This document shows, piece by piece, positions 16,293 through 25,369 of a DNA stretch of 64,000 nt. The translations under genes and the position numbers were made by a program. This stretch comes from Rhizobium glycinendophyticum (GTDB lineage: Bacteria > Pseudomonadota > Alphaproteobacteria > Rhizobiales > Rhizobiaceae), in the NCBI RefSeq assembly GCF_006443685.1, contig NZ_VFYP01000005.1, forward strand, positions 102,917 to 166,916. The letters run 5' to 3'. The notes under the pieces were generated by a model. That model worked only from the letters and a program-made list of their open reading frames with translations. It was not told the DNA's origin and searched no databases. Numbering within the stretch: position 1 is the first letter of the stretch; every line of letters begins with the position of its first letter.

Positions 16293-17770
16293 TGACGCAA
16301 GCCACTGGCGCCCCCCTGACGGATCGGACAATCCACGCCGGGCTGTGGACAATAGGCGCGCGGCTGGCATCCCGCGTCGTCGATTTTCTGACGCTGCTGG
16401 TTCTGGCACGTTTCCTTGGGCCCGCCGATTTCGGCCTGGTGGCCACCGCCATGACGCTGATCTTCATCGTCGAGGCGGTGCTGGAGCTGCCGCTTTCCTC
16501 CGCGCTCCTGCGCATGCCGGAGATGACACCAAGGGCCTTCGAGACGGCCTTCACCCTCGGCCTGTTGCGCGGTCTGCTGGTTGCCGGCGTGATGGCCGCG
16601 CTCGCCTGGCCGATTGCACGCATCTATGGCGACGACCGCCTCGTCCTGCTTGTCTGCACGCTGGCGCTCGCCCCGGCGACACGCGGCCTGATAAGCCCGC
16701 AAATGATCCTTTTCGAGAAGGCCTTGGATTTCCGTCGCAAGGGTGCGCTCGAACTGATTGGCAAAATGGTGGCTGCCACCATTGCTATCGGCACTGCCGT
16801 GACGACCGGCAGCTATTGGGCCGTCGCCGCAGGGACTGTGGCGACGCCCACGGTCATGATGATCTGCTCTTACTTCATGGCGCCGATGCGCCCACGCCTG
16901 ACATTGGCCGACTGGCCGCTGTTTTCGGACCTCATCGGCTGGAATTTTGTCTCCCAGACGATTGCCGCCATAAACTGGCAGATCGACCGCATCCTCCTGC
17001 CGCGCTTCACGGATGTCGCCTCCTTCGGGCGCTTTGCCGCCGCCAACGACCTTTCGCAATTGCCGCATCAGGCGGTGATTGCCCCGGCCTCTGCCCCGTT
17101 GATGGCGGCTTTCGTTTCCGCTCGTGACAATGGCCGCATCCAACAGGCCTACTTGAGCAGCAGCGGCAGTCTTATCCTCGTGCTGATGCCGGTCTACGTC
17201 TTTATGGCCCTGCTATCCGGTCCCGTCATCCGGGTGCTCCTCGGCCCCAACTGGGAAGGCGCTTCGCCAATCCTGGCGGGGCTGGCCATCGCAAGCTTGC
17301 TCGGCCTGCCGTCCACCACGATGCCGCCTCTGGTGATGGTTCTGAACAAATCCCGCAGCCTGGCCGTTCGATCGGTAATCGAGCTCATTGTGCGGGTGCC
17401 CCTTTCCCTCATCGGCGTCACCTTCTTCGGGGTCGCGGGCGCAGTGATCGCCAGGGCAGGCGGATCGATCGCCGTCAGCGTCTCGTCCATGGCTCTCGTC
17501 CGTTCCGTTGCAGGCGTGAGCATGCTGGACCAGTTGAGGGCGATGATGAGGCCCGTGGCCTCCATCCTCCCGGGCGGGCTCGTATTAATGCTATGCAAAC
17601 ACTGGATGGACTTCGAACAGCACCTCTACCTGTCATTCATCGCTTCGGGCCTGCTCTTTTGCGCGAGCTACGCGATTTTCGTTCTGATCTTCTGGGTCCT
17701 TGCCGGCCGCCCTGGCGGCATTGAGGCCAGTGCCGTCAGAATTCTGTCGAAGATTTTCCTGAGAAAATAG
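16292..17770 (+). CDS. Polysaccharide flippase, MOP superfamily (Wzx/ExoT-like)
   Basis: This 492-residue inner-membrane protein has about 12-14 membrane segments and belongs to the oligosaccharide flippase family. Typical early features are TIGARLASRVVDFLTLLVLA and RFLGPADFGLVATA, with NWQIDRILLPRF midway. It would move undecaprenyl-linked repeat units across the inner membrane for the polymerase upstream. The start at 16292 has GGAGG eight bases upstream and overlaps the preceding stop by one base. A much longer open frame from 15902 lies inside the preceding gene and was rejected. The gene converges on the alpha/beta hydrolase gene, with only nine bases between the stops. Confidence 0.9.
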   Translation: MTQATGAPLTDRTIHAGLWTIGARLASRVVDFLTLLVLARFLGPADFGLVATAMTLIFIVEAVLELPLSSALLRMPEMTPRAFETAFTLGLLRGLLVAGVMAALAWPIARIYGDDRLVLLVCTLALAPATRGLISPQMILFEKALDFRRKGALELIGKMVAATIAIGTAVTTGSYWAVAAGTVATPTVMMICSYFMAPMRPRLTLADWPLFSDLIGWNFVSQTIAAINWQIDRILLPRFTDVASFGRFAAANDLSQLPHQAVIAPASAPLMAAFVSARDNGRIQQAYLSSSGSLILVLMPVYVFMALLSGPVIRVLLGPNWEGASPILAGLAIASLLGLPSTTMPPLVMVLNKSRSLAVRSVIELIVRVPLSLIGVTFFGVAGAVIARAGGSIAVSVSSMALVRSVAGVSMLDQLRAMMRPVASILPGGLVLMLCKHWMDFEQHLYLSFIASGLLFCASYAIFVLIFWVLAGRPGGIEASAVRILSKIFLRK

Positions 17771-17779
17771 AGCTGCGGC

Positions 17780-19582
17780 TCAGAGCTCGCCAGAAACCGG
17801 CAAGGCCCGCTGCGTCAGAAACCGGCTGATGATACGGGTCGCCTGGGTTCGGGCCGGTAGCGGGGTCAGGTTATGGTCGGCCCCGGCAATAACATGCACC
17901 TCGACATTGGGATAGGCGTGAAGCTTGGCAGCGCCTGCCCCGGCCCAGCTGTAGAGATCGTGCAGGCCGGGATCTCCCTCACTGAAGATCAAAGCGACCG
18001 GTACGCGTCGGGCGGCAAGCACCTGAAGGCGTTCGCGAACGATGCGGGTGATGCGGTTATGCCGCGACCGGTCTCCCAGGAGTGGCGAAAGCTTCCTTGC
18101 AGCGATCGCCAGAAGTGTCTTCGACACCTTGCGCAGGATGGTCGACAGCTTGAGTTCGCCCGCGAGGATCCGTTTAAACTGACGAGTGCTTCGCATGTTC
18201 TGCCGATAGGTCTCGATCGGCTCGACCGGTTCGAGGATGGCTTTTAAAATATCCTCGTCCGGCTCCCAATGCAGCTTGCGGACATTGATCATGATGGAGG
18301 CTGCAACCCGCGGATCGGCCACGGCCGAAATGAAAGCCGGATAGCCACCACTGCAGCGCCCCAGGAGCACCACGCGTTCGATCCCCGCACGCGCCGCCAT
18401 CCAGTCGATTGCATAACGAACGTCATCATTGGCACGCAGAGAATACATGACCGGCTGCTCCTGCCCCGACCAGAGCGGCGTTTCCCCGATGCCTGCCAGG
18501 TCGATGCGCATGGCAGCGAACCCTTGCTGCGCAAGATCGCGCGCCAGATCGACGGAGTAACGACCCCATCCGATCGAGTGATCGGCGCCAGCATTCAGAA
18601 TAAGGACAGCAGTCTTGGGCACCGGCCCCTGCGCCGGTGTGCTGAAGGCACCGAAGAACATATCCGATGGTCCGAACCGGACCAGGTCTTCGGAATAACC
18701 GTCACCAAGGATGCGCGCAACCGCCGCGTTGGACGCAGGCAGTGCGGGAGCATCTGACCCATGCGAAAAGTGAGCGCCGACCCAGGACACCACCTTTTGA
18801 AGCGTATCCACCGGCATGGAGCCGAAGATGGGGCTGGACACGTAGTCGGCATGGTCGAGGAATTCCGTGCTATCGACCGTGAGGCCACCGGCCAAAAGCT
18901 CCTCGGCCAGTCGGGCGTCGCCTGCGTTGTCGGGGCGCTTCGCCAGAAAAACCCGCTCGACCACGGGGGCAAGCGAACCCAGCGGCTTCAGCTGCCGGAT
19001 TTCATTGACAGTAGCCGCCGACAGCACAAAGCCCGCCGAAATGAACCCGTTCGGCGGCCCATCCGTCGAGCCCACCTTGAACTCGCCCTTCGTCATGGCC
19101 GTCCAGGCCGCGACCTCGCGAAGGTAACCGCGCCCCTGCAATGCCGGCGCCAGCAGCACGAGGCCGGCGACAGGCCTATCCTGCGCCAGTTCAGCAGCCA
19201 GAAGTCCGCCCAGCCCCTGTCCAACGACGACAACCTTTTGGGCCCCAGTAAGGTCGCGCAGATGATCGTAAGCGGAGCAGGCTGCCTTGCGCCATGCGCC
19301 TTCATCATCGATCGCGGAGCTGGCATGGGCGGAATGTCCGGTACCCGGCAGATCAAAGCGCAGGCACGGATAGCCGAGCGCTGCCAGACGCTCTCCAAGC
19401 ACCCGGTAGGTGATCCGCGAACACAGTTCCTCGAAGCCCCAGGGCGAAATCATCAGGACCGCGATCTCACCGGAGGCGGCGTGATACATGCCGGCCAGCC
19501 CGTCGAAGCTGACAGGACATGCAAGCGTCGCGCTTCCTGTAACCGTATCCGCCTTCAGGAGATTGCTGATGCTGACACCCAT
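17780..19582 (-). CDS. Tandem alpha/beta hydrolase of a polysaccharide cluster (exosortase-system-like hydrolase fusion)
   Basis: This 600-residue protein contains two alpha/beta-hydrolase units. Unit 1, about residues 25-260, has LRFDLPGTGHSA and the nucleophile elbow VVVVGQGLGG, where the middle residue is glycine. Unit 2, about residues 310-600, has MRIDLAGIGETP, the elbow VVLLGRCSGG with cysteine at the nucleophile position, a possible acid in FSEGDPG and a histidine in AGADHNLTP. This pairing recalls the exosortase A-associated hydrolases 1 and 2 found in some EPS clusters, here fused. The start at 19582 overlaps the stop of the upstream glycosyltransferase (TGATG); the open frame beyond it was rejected. 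It may act on glycan acyl groups or a lipid-linked intermediate. The true substrate is unknown. Confidence 0.75.
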   Translation of the reverse strand: MGVSISNLLKADTVTGSATLACPVSFDGLAGMYHAASGEIAVLMISPWGFEELCSRITYRVLGERLAALGYPCLRFDLPGTGHSAHASSAIDDEGAWRKAACSAYDHLRDLTGAQKVVVVGQGLGGLLAAELAQDRPVAGLVLLAPALQGRGYLREVAAWTAMTKGEFKVGSTDGPPNGFISAGFVLSAATVNEIRQLKPLGSLAPVVERVFLAKRPDNAGDARLAEELLAGGLTVDSTEFLDHADYVSSPIFGSMPVDTLQKVVSWVGAHFSHGSDAPALPASNAAVARILGDGYSEDLVRFGPSDMFFGAFSTPAQGPVPKTAVLILNAGADHSIGWGRYSVDLARDLAQQGFAAMRIDLAGIGETPLWSGQEQPVMYSLRANDDVRYAIDWMAARAGIERVVLLGRCSGGYPAFISAVADPRVAASIMINVRKLHWEPDEDILKAILEPVEPIETYRQNMRSTRQFKRILAGELKLSTILRKVSKTLLAIAARKLSPLLGDRSRHNRITRIVRERLQVLAARRVPVALIFSEGDPGLHDLYSWAGAGAAKLHAYPNVEVHVIAGADHNLTPLPARTQATRIISRFLTQRALPVSGEL

Positions 19583-20490
19583 CAAGCTGCCTGCTCCGGC
19601 TCCAGGAACACGTCCCCCCCTTTGGCAAGGGGCACGCTGCTCCGCCGACCACAGAGGTAGCCTTCGATCCGTCCGGCGGTGACATGGAGGTAATAAAGGG
19701 CTCTGGGAAAATTCAGCCGCAGGCATGAGAGCACCGCGCCGCCTGCGGATCTCACGACATAACGTGCGAAGTATCCCAAGGAATAGCCGTGGCGGCCCAG
19801 TACATAACCCATTCCGCGGGCATACCCTCGAGCTTTCCTGCGCATGCGCGCATCGGGGCTGAAGACGTTCAATTCCGGATGGTGTGCGTAGAGGGCGGGA
19901 TCGTACCAGCCGCGATAGCCGCTCGCGAGCATGCGCAAGACGATGTCCTGCCCTTCATTCGCCTGCCAGAGCGTCGAGGCACCGACACCGACGTCTTCGT
20001 CGAAACCGGATACGCCCTCGAATGCCGAACGCGTGAAAAAAAGCATCCACTCGATCTGGGTGGAAAACACATTGGCGGTAGTGACCGGCTGCGCCTGCGG
20101 TTCATAGCGTCCGTTGATGTCGCGACCGGTCTCGTCGGCCGCGCGGCCACAGACGATATCGACCCCCTTCTTCGCAAACAGCGCGAGCGCATCGTCGAGG
20201 ACGCGCGGCGGGTAGAGACAATCATCATCGGGGAAGCAGACATAGTCCCCCACCGCCAGTTCGAAGCCGAGATTGCGGCCCCGGCTCGCTCCGCGAACCC
20301 CCGGCACATGCCGGTACTTGAGCGGAAAGGCGGGACTTAAGGTCCGCACCGCATTTGCCAGCACATCGTCGTCGTTCTGATCGACGATAATGAGCTCGAA
20401 GTCGCGGCAGGTCTGCGCCTCGATTGTCCGGATGAATTCCAGCACATCCGCCGGTCGCCCCAGGGTCGATATGATCAGCGAGAATTTCAT
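19582..20490 (-). CDS. Glycosyltransferase family 2
   Basis: This is a 302-residue GT-A-fold transferase. The N-terminal MKFSLIISTLGRPADVLEF and FELIIVDQNDDD are typical, followed by the metal/nucleotide-binding FPDDDCLYPP near residue 95. It should add one sugar to the lipid-linked repeat unit on the cytoplasmic face. The start at 20490 is preceded by an AGGAAGGGA site; the frame is open further upstream, but without GT2 character. It lies 35 bp downstream of the second GT2 gene and is coupled to the hydrolase gene that follows. Confidence 0.88.
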   Translation of the reverse strand: MKFSLIISTLGRPADVLEFIRTIEAQTCRDFELIIVDQNDDDVLANAVRTLSPAFPLKYRHVPGVRGASRGRNLGFELAVGDYVCFPDDDCLYPPRVLDDALALFAKKGVDIVCGRAADETGRDINGRYEPQAQPVTTANVFSTQIEWMLFFTRSAFEGVSGFDEDVGVGASTLWQANEGQDIVLRMLASGYRGWYDPALYAHHPELNVFSPDARMRRKARGYARGMGYVLGRHGYSLGYFARYVVRSAGGAVLSCLRLNFPRALYYLHVTAGRIEGYLCGRRSSVPLAKGGDVFLEPEQAA

Positions 20491-20525
20491 CTTTGTCCCT
20501 TCCTCGAATGCTGCCGACTGCGCTC

Positions 20526-21416
20526 TCACAGATCCAGTATTTTCCGGGGATCGAGCCTGCCGGTCACGAGATCCCTGAACGCGAGGAGATTTCCCGACAA
20601 CCGACCCCGCCGATCCACCCAAGGCTCCGGACTGAAGCTTTTGATGAGGTTGGCGCTGAAATTGCGCAGATTGCCGTCCCAGGTCTGAAAGAAATTCAAG
20701 TTGCCCTTCCGCTGGATATAAATGCGATTGGCGATCTGCGAATAGCCGAGGCGACGACCGGGGCTGCGGCCCGCTTTCTTGGTCCCGAGATGCACCCCGC
20801 GCAATTGCGTGGCATGCACCACAATTCCGTGAGCGGCCATCTGTCGGGAGAAATCGACATCTTCCAGCCAGGCATAAAGCGGCAGGTTCTCGTCGAAGCG
20901 GATGCCGTAGCGCCGTGCCGGCTCAAGCCGGATCGCCATGTTGCAACCATAGCCGTTGAAGGTTGGGCTGACCGAAAAGGGGCCCTGGAATCGGTCCCCC
21001 GCAAGGATCGCCTGCCCCTGCTCCAGCTCGAGCCCAGGCCCGAGCGCTCCATCCTCGATCACATGGCCCGTCGCGACCATGACCCGGGGATCGCCGGCAA
21101 AAAGCGCTTCCACTTCGGCCAAATAAGAGGCGGATGGCAGAAAATCATCGTCGAAGAATACCATGACATCGGCCTTGGACGCCCCGATCATCGCATTGCG
21201 CTGATGCGACGAGCCGATCGATCCCTCGACGATCCGGACCTCGCCATTGCAGTTCCGAAGCCCCTCCAGGTCGACGTCATCGGCGCGCGCCGGACAAATC
21301 AGAAACTCGTTCGGCTTGCGCTTCTGGTTGTTCATGAACGCAACCGTCTGCGTGAGAATGTCACGTCTCCCCGCTGTCGCAATCGCAACCGCCAGAGTGA
21401 GCCTTTCCTTGGCCAT
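20526..21416 (-). CDS. Glycosyltransferase family 2
   Basis: This is a 296-residue GT2 transferase with LTLAVAIATAGRRDIL at the N-terminus, the DxD-type motif VMVFFDDDFLPSASY near residue 95 and the acceptor-side motif WLEDVDFSRQM near residue 190 (the ED of GT2 enzymes). It is likely to extend the repeat unit of the cluster. The start at 21416 (MAKERL) follows a GGGGA stretch ten bases upstream; ATGs at 21425 and 21440 are alternatives that add only a few residues. It is transcribed leftward after the epimerase gene with a 92-bp gap. Confidence 0.85.
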   Translation of the reverse strand: MAKERLTLAVAIATAGRRDILTQTVAFMNNQKRKPNEFLICPARADDVDLEGLRNCNGEVRIVEGSIGSSHQRNAMIGASKADVMVFFDDDFLPSASYLAEVEALFAGDPRVMVATGHVIEDGALGPGLELEQGQAILAGDRFQGPFSVSPTFNGYGCNMAIRLEPARRYGIRFDENLPLYAWLEDVDFSRQMAAHGIVVHATQLRGVHLGTKKAGRSPGRRLGYSQIANRIYIQRKGNLNFFQTWDGNLRNFSANLIKSFSPEPWVDRRGRLSGNLLAFRDLVTGRLDPRKILDL

Positions 21417-21508
21417 CAACACCATTCCCCGGAGCGGCATCGCCGCCGATTGTTGTTCATTTCCGCTTGAAGCTCCGGAGGAGCTCAATCCCGCCGATCT
21501 TCGATGGG

Positions 21509-22480
21509 CTAGACGAAACGTCCGCCGCTCGCGGCACTCCACCTCTCGATTGCGGAAGGCAGACGACCTGTGCTCGACAACCCGGTCGAGGAGAGCCAGC
21601 CGGGTATGACATCTGTCGACTTGACCAGCTTCGTCACGCGATCCGGATGGATCCCGAGGCCCATGGCCGAGAACGGCTTCAACAGAGCGGCAGCTGCAGT
21701 CACGATGGCGCGCGGCACCATGACGGTCTTCACAGCCGGCATGTGGCTGGCACGGAAGGTCTCGACAATCTGCTCGAGTGTGTAGCGGTCGGGATAGCAG
21801 CCATTGAACAGCACGAAACGCTCCGGCCGATCGACAGCAAACTGCAGCGCGTCAAGCAAGTCATCAACGTAGAAGCACGCCTTGATCGTGTCCTTGCGGC
21901 CTGGATAGACGAAAAAGCCCTTCTTCATGAGGGTGGCCATGCGCGTGAAATTGCCCCCTTCACCAGGTCCAAAAATCACGGCAGGACGGCAGATCACGAG
22001 CCTGCGGCTGTCGTCTTCCTCAAGCCAGGCAATCTGGATGCGCTCGGCCATGAACTTGGACCAGCCGTAGGGAGACACGGGCGCCGGCGGGGATGTCTCG
22101 CTCTTCGTTTCCTCGCCTGGCCCATAGACGGATATGGAGCTGGTAAAGACGATCTCCTTGACACCGAGACGTCGCGCAAGCGCGGTGATTGCCGTGGCGC
22201 CAAGGATATTGGTTTCGTAATACTGGTGATCCGGATGCCCGGGGGTCGTGTGGACGGCTGCAAGATTATAGATCCGATGGATCTGCATTCCGGGATCGAA
22301 TTTGGACAGGTCTCTCACATCCGCGTTGAGATAGATAACGCCGTCCCGCCGGATGCGCGGCGGCTTGATGTCGACAGAGACGACACGATGGCCCTCGGCA
22401 GCGAGCCTCGCGACCAGATGCGTCCCGATGAAACCGGAACCACCGAACACCAGAGCGTTTTTCGAGCCTTCATTTTGCAT
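21509..22480 (-). CDS. NAD-dependent nucleotide-sugar epimerase/dehydratase
   Basis: This 323-residue extended SDR has the Rossmann motif FGGSGFIGTHLVARL, the serine in TSSISVYGPG and the catalytic pair in YGWSK. It resembles UDP-glucose 4-epimerase-type enzymes and probably makes a nucleotide sugar for the five glycosyltransferases. It is the first gene of the leftward arm of the polysaccharide cluster, with a GGAAGG site eight bases before its ATG. The substrate (UDP-glucose, GDP-mannose or another) cannot be fixed from the motifs. Confidence 0.85.
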   Translation of the reverse strand: MQNEGSKNALVFGGSGFIGTHLVARLAAEGHRVVSVDIKPPRIRRDGVIYLNADVRDLSKFDPGMQIHRIYNLAAVHTTPGHPDHQYYETNILGATAITALARRLGVKEIVFTSSISVYGPGEETKSETSPPAPVSPYGWSKFMAERIQIAWLEEDDSRRLVICRPAVIFGPGEGGNFTRMATLMKKGFFVYPGRKDTIKACFYVDDLLDALQFAVDRPERFVLFNGCYPDRYTLEQIVETFRASHMPAVKTVMVPRAIVTAAAALLKPFSAMGLGIHPDRVTKLVKSTDVIPGWLSSTGLSSTGRLPSAIERWSAASGGRFV

Positions 22481-22669
22481 GCACTAAGCCTTCCTACATC
22501 GGAGGTCGTTTGCCGGGGACACGGCCTACTGGCAGCTTGATCACAAAGCACAACCGGCCGGCAGCGTCCGCCATAGACAAAGGCTTTGAGAGCCCATCCT
22601 TGCGCGAACAAGCTGCCCGCCAGAGGGCAGACCGCATCCATCACTGCTAGGATAAAAACCCTATTGGTG

Positions 22670-22680
22670 TAATTTCTGTA
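22670..22680 (+). repeat. Inverted-repeat arm TAATTTCTGTA
   Basis: This 11-mer is repeated exactly in inverted orientation at 22882-22892, about 200 bp away in the same divergent intergenic region. Such symmetry may mark binding sites of one regulator facing each promoter. Confidence 0.45.
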
Positions 22681-22715
22681 TGAATTCGGGACTACCGGGT
22701 CCTATAATGGCAAGA

Positions 22716-22723
22716 ATGGTTAA
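22716..22723 (-). promoter_or_regulatory. CtrA half-site TTAACCAT
   Basis: The minus strand reads TTAACCAT, the canonical CtrA half-site of alphaproteobacteria. Related TTAACC hexamers occur in the same spacer near 22840 and 22909. An eight-base match alone is weak evidence. Confidence 0.3.
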
Positions 22724-22881
22724 TCCTTGGTCTCGACAGTGAATGCGTCAAAGCCAAAAACAACACAACTGAAATGCCCTTTGAATACACGCGAGGTGTG
22801 TTCGGTGGTCATGGCACGGCATAGAATGTGAGACGACGTTAACCAGTTTCAATTTTTTTTGTCGCTTCTATTCCGGAATCG

Positions 22882-22892
22882 TACAGAAATTA
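22882..22892 (-). repeat. Inverted-repeat arm TACAGAAATTA
   Basis: This is the exact reverse complement of the element at 22670-22680. It lies about 110 bp before the GT4 start at 23003. Confidence 0.45.
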
Positions 22893-23002
22893 CGAGATCG
22901 CCGGGATTTTAACCGAAGGCGCACGTTTTTGTTCACCGCATTTCTATAGATGCTGCTGCCTATGACTGATCGTTGTCCGGGTTCGGATGCTCAATCGCTT
23001 CC

Positions 23003-24145
23003 ATGGAGTCTCTGTTGAAGGTCGCACTGGTTCATTACTGGCTCGTGGGAATGCGCGGAGGCGAGAAAGTCCTTGAGGCTTTCTGTGACCTCTTCCCTGA
23101 CGCAGACATCTTCACTCTGGTCGCAGATCCCGAACGCCTGTCGCCGAAGATTCGCCGGCACAGCATCACCACGTCATTCCTGCAGAAGATTGGCGGTCGC
23201 AAGCATTATCAGAAAATGCTGCCTCTGATGCCGCATGCATTGGAATCACTCGATCTCACGGCCTATGATCTCGTGATCTCCAGCGAAGCCGGCCCTGCCA
23301 AGGGCGTGATCACTCGCCCCGATGCACTGCACATCTGCTACTGCCATTCCCCGATGCGCTACATCTGGGATCTCTATCCGCAATACATGGCCGAGTCTGG
23401 CCTGCTGGCCCGGGCAGTGCTTTTCATGGCGGCACCAGGCCTGCGGCAATGGGATGTGACGACCGCGCATCGTGTCGACCACTTCATCGCCAACTCCGAT
23501 TACGTCGCCAAACGCATCCGCAAATTTTACCGCCGGGAAGCGGAAGTGATCCATCCGCCGGTCGAGGTCAGCCGATTCAAGATCTCCGGCGGGCCGAAGG
23601 ATTTTTACCTGTCGGCGGGCCAGATCACGCCCTACAAGAAGATCGAGCTTGCCGTTGCCGCCTGCACGCGCCTGAACCTGCCACTGGTGGTCATCGGCGA
23701 TGGCGCCTCCACCAAGCTCAAGCAGTCGGCCGGCCCTACCGTCAGCTTCCTTGGATCAGTCTCGGATGCCGAGATGGAACGCTGCTTCTCGGGCTGTCGC
23801 GCCCTCTTGTATCCCGGCGTAGAGGATTTCGGTATCGTGCCGCTGGAAGTCATGGCAAGCGGCCGACCGGTGATTGCCTTTGCGCGGGGCGGCGCTTTGG
23901 AAACGGTAGTCGAGGGTAAGACTGGCCTCTTTTTTCAAGAACAGACCGTGGAAGCGCTGTGCGGAGCACTTACCCGTTTCGAGGCCGACAGCGGCAGGTT
24001 CGACCCGGCGACCGTGCGCGCGCATGCCATGAGTTTTGAGCCGGACCGCTTCCGCGCCGAGCTGAAAAAGTCCATAACAGACTGCATCAGCCGCCAGAAC
24101 CAGAGGAGCGCGGTGAAGCCGCAGGTTTGGGACAAGAGCGCGTGA
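23003..24145 (+). CDS. Glycosyltransferase family 4
   Basis: This 380-residue GT-B-fold transferase has the N-terminal VALVHYWLVGMRGGEKVLE, the start of the donor-binding lobe at FYLSAGQITPYKKIELAV, and the GT4 donor signature GVEDFGIVPLEVMASGRPVIAF with the E-x7-E pair. It adds a sugar from a nucleotide donor to the growing repeat unit in the cytoplasm. The start is uncertain: ATG at 23003 has no clear ribosome-binding site, a TTG at 23015 has GGAG six bases upstream, and a TTG at 22973 is also possible. It is the first gene of the rightward arm, and its stop overlaps the next start as GTGA. Confidence 0.85.
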   Translation: MESLLKVALVHYWLVGMRGGEKVLEAFCDLFPDADIFTLVADPERLSPKIRRHSITTSFLQKIGGRKHYQKMLPLMPHALESLDLTAYDLVISSEAGPAKGVITRPDALHICYCHSPMRYIWDLYPQYMAESGLLARAVLFMAAPGLRQWDVTTAHRVDHFIANSDYVAKRIRKFYRREAEVIHPPVEVSRFKISGGPKDFYLSAGQITPYKKIELAVAACTRLNLPLVVIGDGASTKLKQSAGPTVSFLGSVSDAEMERCFSGCRALLYPGVEDFGIVPLEVMASGRPVIAFARGGALETVVEGKTGLFFQEQTVEALCGALTRFEADSGRFDPATVRAHAMSFEPDRFRAELKKSITDCISRQNQRSAVKPQVWDKSA

Positions 24146-25284
24146 AACCGATTGTCTTCAACGGCAAATTCCTGACCGTCGCACCGACCGGCGTGCACCG
24201 TGTCGCAGAAGAACTCATTCAGGCCTTCGAGCGCCTGATGGTAAACTGTCAGCTTGTCGGAGAGCTTCCCGAGGTCACCGTCGCTGCCCCGACGACCGCC
24301 GAACGCAAACCGGCACTCTCCTTGATCCGTCTCATAAAGCAAGGCTTCGCCAGTGGCCTGCCGCGGGAATTTCCGTGGGAGCAGATCAACCTTCCCTGGA
24401 TTGCCCGCAATGCGCTGCTGATCAATCTCTGCAACATGGGACCAATCTTCCACCCAGACTCGCTGACGATGATCCATGACGCGCAGGTGTATCTGACACC
24501 CGCTTCCTATTCTCTGGGCTTCAGGCTCTGGTATCGGCTGATCCAGCCCCTCCTTGGCCGGACCAACCGCCGCATCCTGACGGTGTCGGAATATTCTAAA
24601 GTTCAACTGGTTCGCTACGGCATCGCGCCCGCCGAGAAAATCACAGTCATCTACAACGGCTGCGATCACGTTCTAACGCATAAGCCGGCCCCTGGATTCG
24701 TCGCGGAAAGGGGGCTTGAACGCGGTGGATATGTCGTGGCTCTGTCGAGCACACAGGCGCACAAGAACATCCGGGTGCTGTTCAAAGCTTTTTCCGACCA
24801 GCGTCTTTCGCATCTGACCCTTGTTCTGTTCGGCGCGACAAACCGGGAAACATTCGAGAATCTGGGCTTCGAGGTTCCGGCCAATGTCCGCTTCGTCGGG
24901 CGTATCAATGATGCGGAACTGTCAGCCCTCATGGTAGAGGCACTGGCCTTCGCCTGCCCTTCGACCACGGAAGGCTTTGGCCTGCCGCCGCTCGAGGCGA
25001 TGATCCTCGGCTGCCCTTCCATTATCTCCCCTTGCGGAGCGCTGCCGGAAGTGTGCGGCGATGCAGCGTTGCAGGCTGCCCCCCACACGCCCGATCAATG
25101 GGTTGAACAAGTCCTGCGCTTGGCCGACGATCAGGGCTTGCAGGCACGTTTGCGTGAAAAAGGCCGGCAACGAGCGGGTCTTTTCACTTGGGATACCGCA
25201 GCCCGCAAGCTGGCCGAGGTGATCGGGCTGACGGTGCTCGACGCATCCCTTGAGACGTCCGCGTCGGCGACCAAATCACGGTAA
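24142..25284 (+). CDS. Glycosyltransferase family 4
   Basis: This 380-residue GT4 transferase has an N-terminal NGKFLTVAPTGVHRVAEEL, a mid-protein TVSEYSKVQLVRYGI with IYNGCDH, and the donor site STTEGFGLPPLEAMILGCP. The start is the GTG at 24142, which overlaps the previous stop codon as GTGA; a TTG five codons upstream is the alternative. It is co-translated with the preceding GT4, so the two probably add consecutive sugars. A CtrA-like element overlaps its stop codon. Confidence 0.88.
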   Translation: MKPIVFNGKFLTVAPTGVHRVAEELIQAFERLMVNCQLVGELPEVTVAAPTTAERKPALSLIRLIKQGFASGLPREFPWEQINLPWIARNALLINLCNMGPIFHPDSLTMIHDAQVYLTPASYSLGFRLWYRLIQPLLGRTNRRILTVSEYSKVQLVRYGIAPAEKITVIYNGCDHVLTHKPAPGFVAERGLERGGYVVALSSTQAHKNIRVLFKAFSDQRLSHLTLVLFGATNRETFENLGFEVPANVRFVGRINDAELSALMVEALAFACPSTTEGFGLPPLEAMILGCPSIISPCGALPEVCGDAALQAAPHTPDQWVEQVLRLADDQGLQARLREKGRQRAGLFTWDTAARKLAEVIGLTVLDASLETSASATKSR

Positions 25285-25296
25285 ACAATATCTTAA
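25281..25296 (-). promoter_or_regulatory. CtrA-like site upstream of the chain-length protein gene
   Basis: The minus strand reads TTAA-gatattg-TTTAC, one base from TTAA-N7-TTAAC and the same variant as at 14767-14782. It lies 74 bp before the start at 25370 and overlaps the preceding stop codon. Confidence 0.35.
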
Positions 25297-25369
25297 GACA
25301 TCGCCCATAGGCTTCGCTCGGATCAGTGGTGATTCCGAACATTCAGCCAACCTTTGAGCGGTACGTAGC

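Larger units (their letters stand above)
22481..23002. other. Divergent promoter region of the polysaccharide cluster
   Basis: This 522-bp stretch has no credible gene and is AT-richer than its surroundings. It separates the leftward epimerase/GT2/hydrolase arm from the rightward GT4/chain-length arm. It contains an 11-bp inverted repeat pair (22670-22680 and 22882-22892), a perfect CtrA half-site (22716-22723) and a TATAAT hexamer around 22703. I could not place complete promoters with confidence. Confidence 0.6.
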
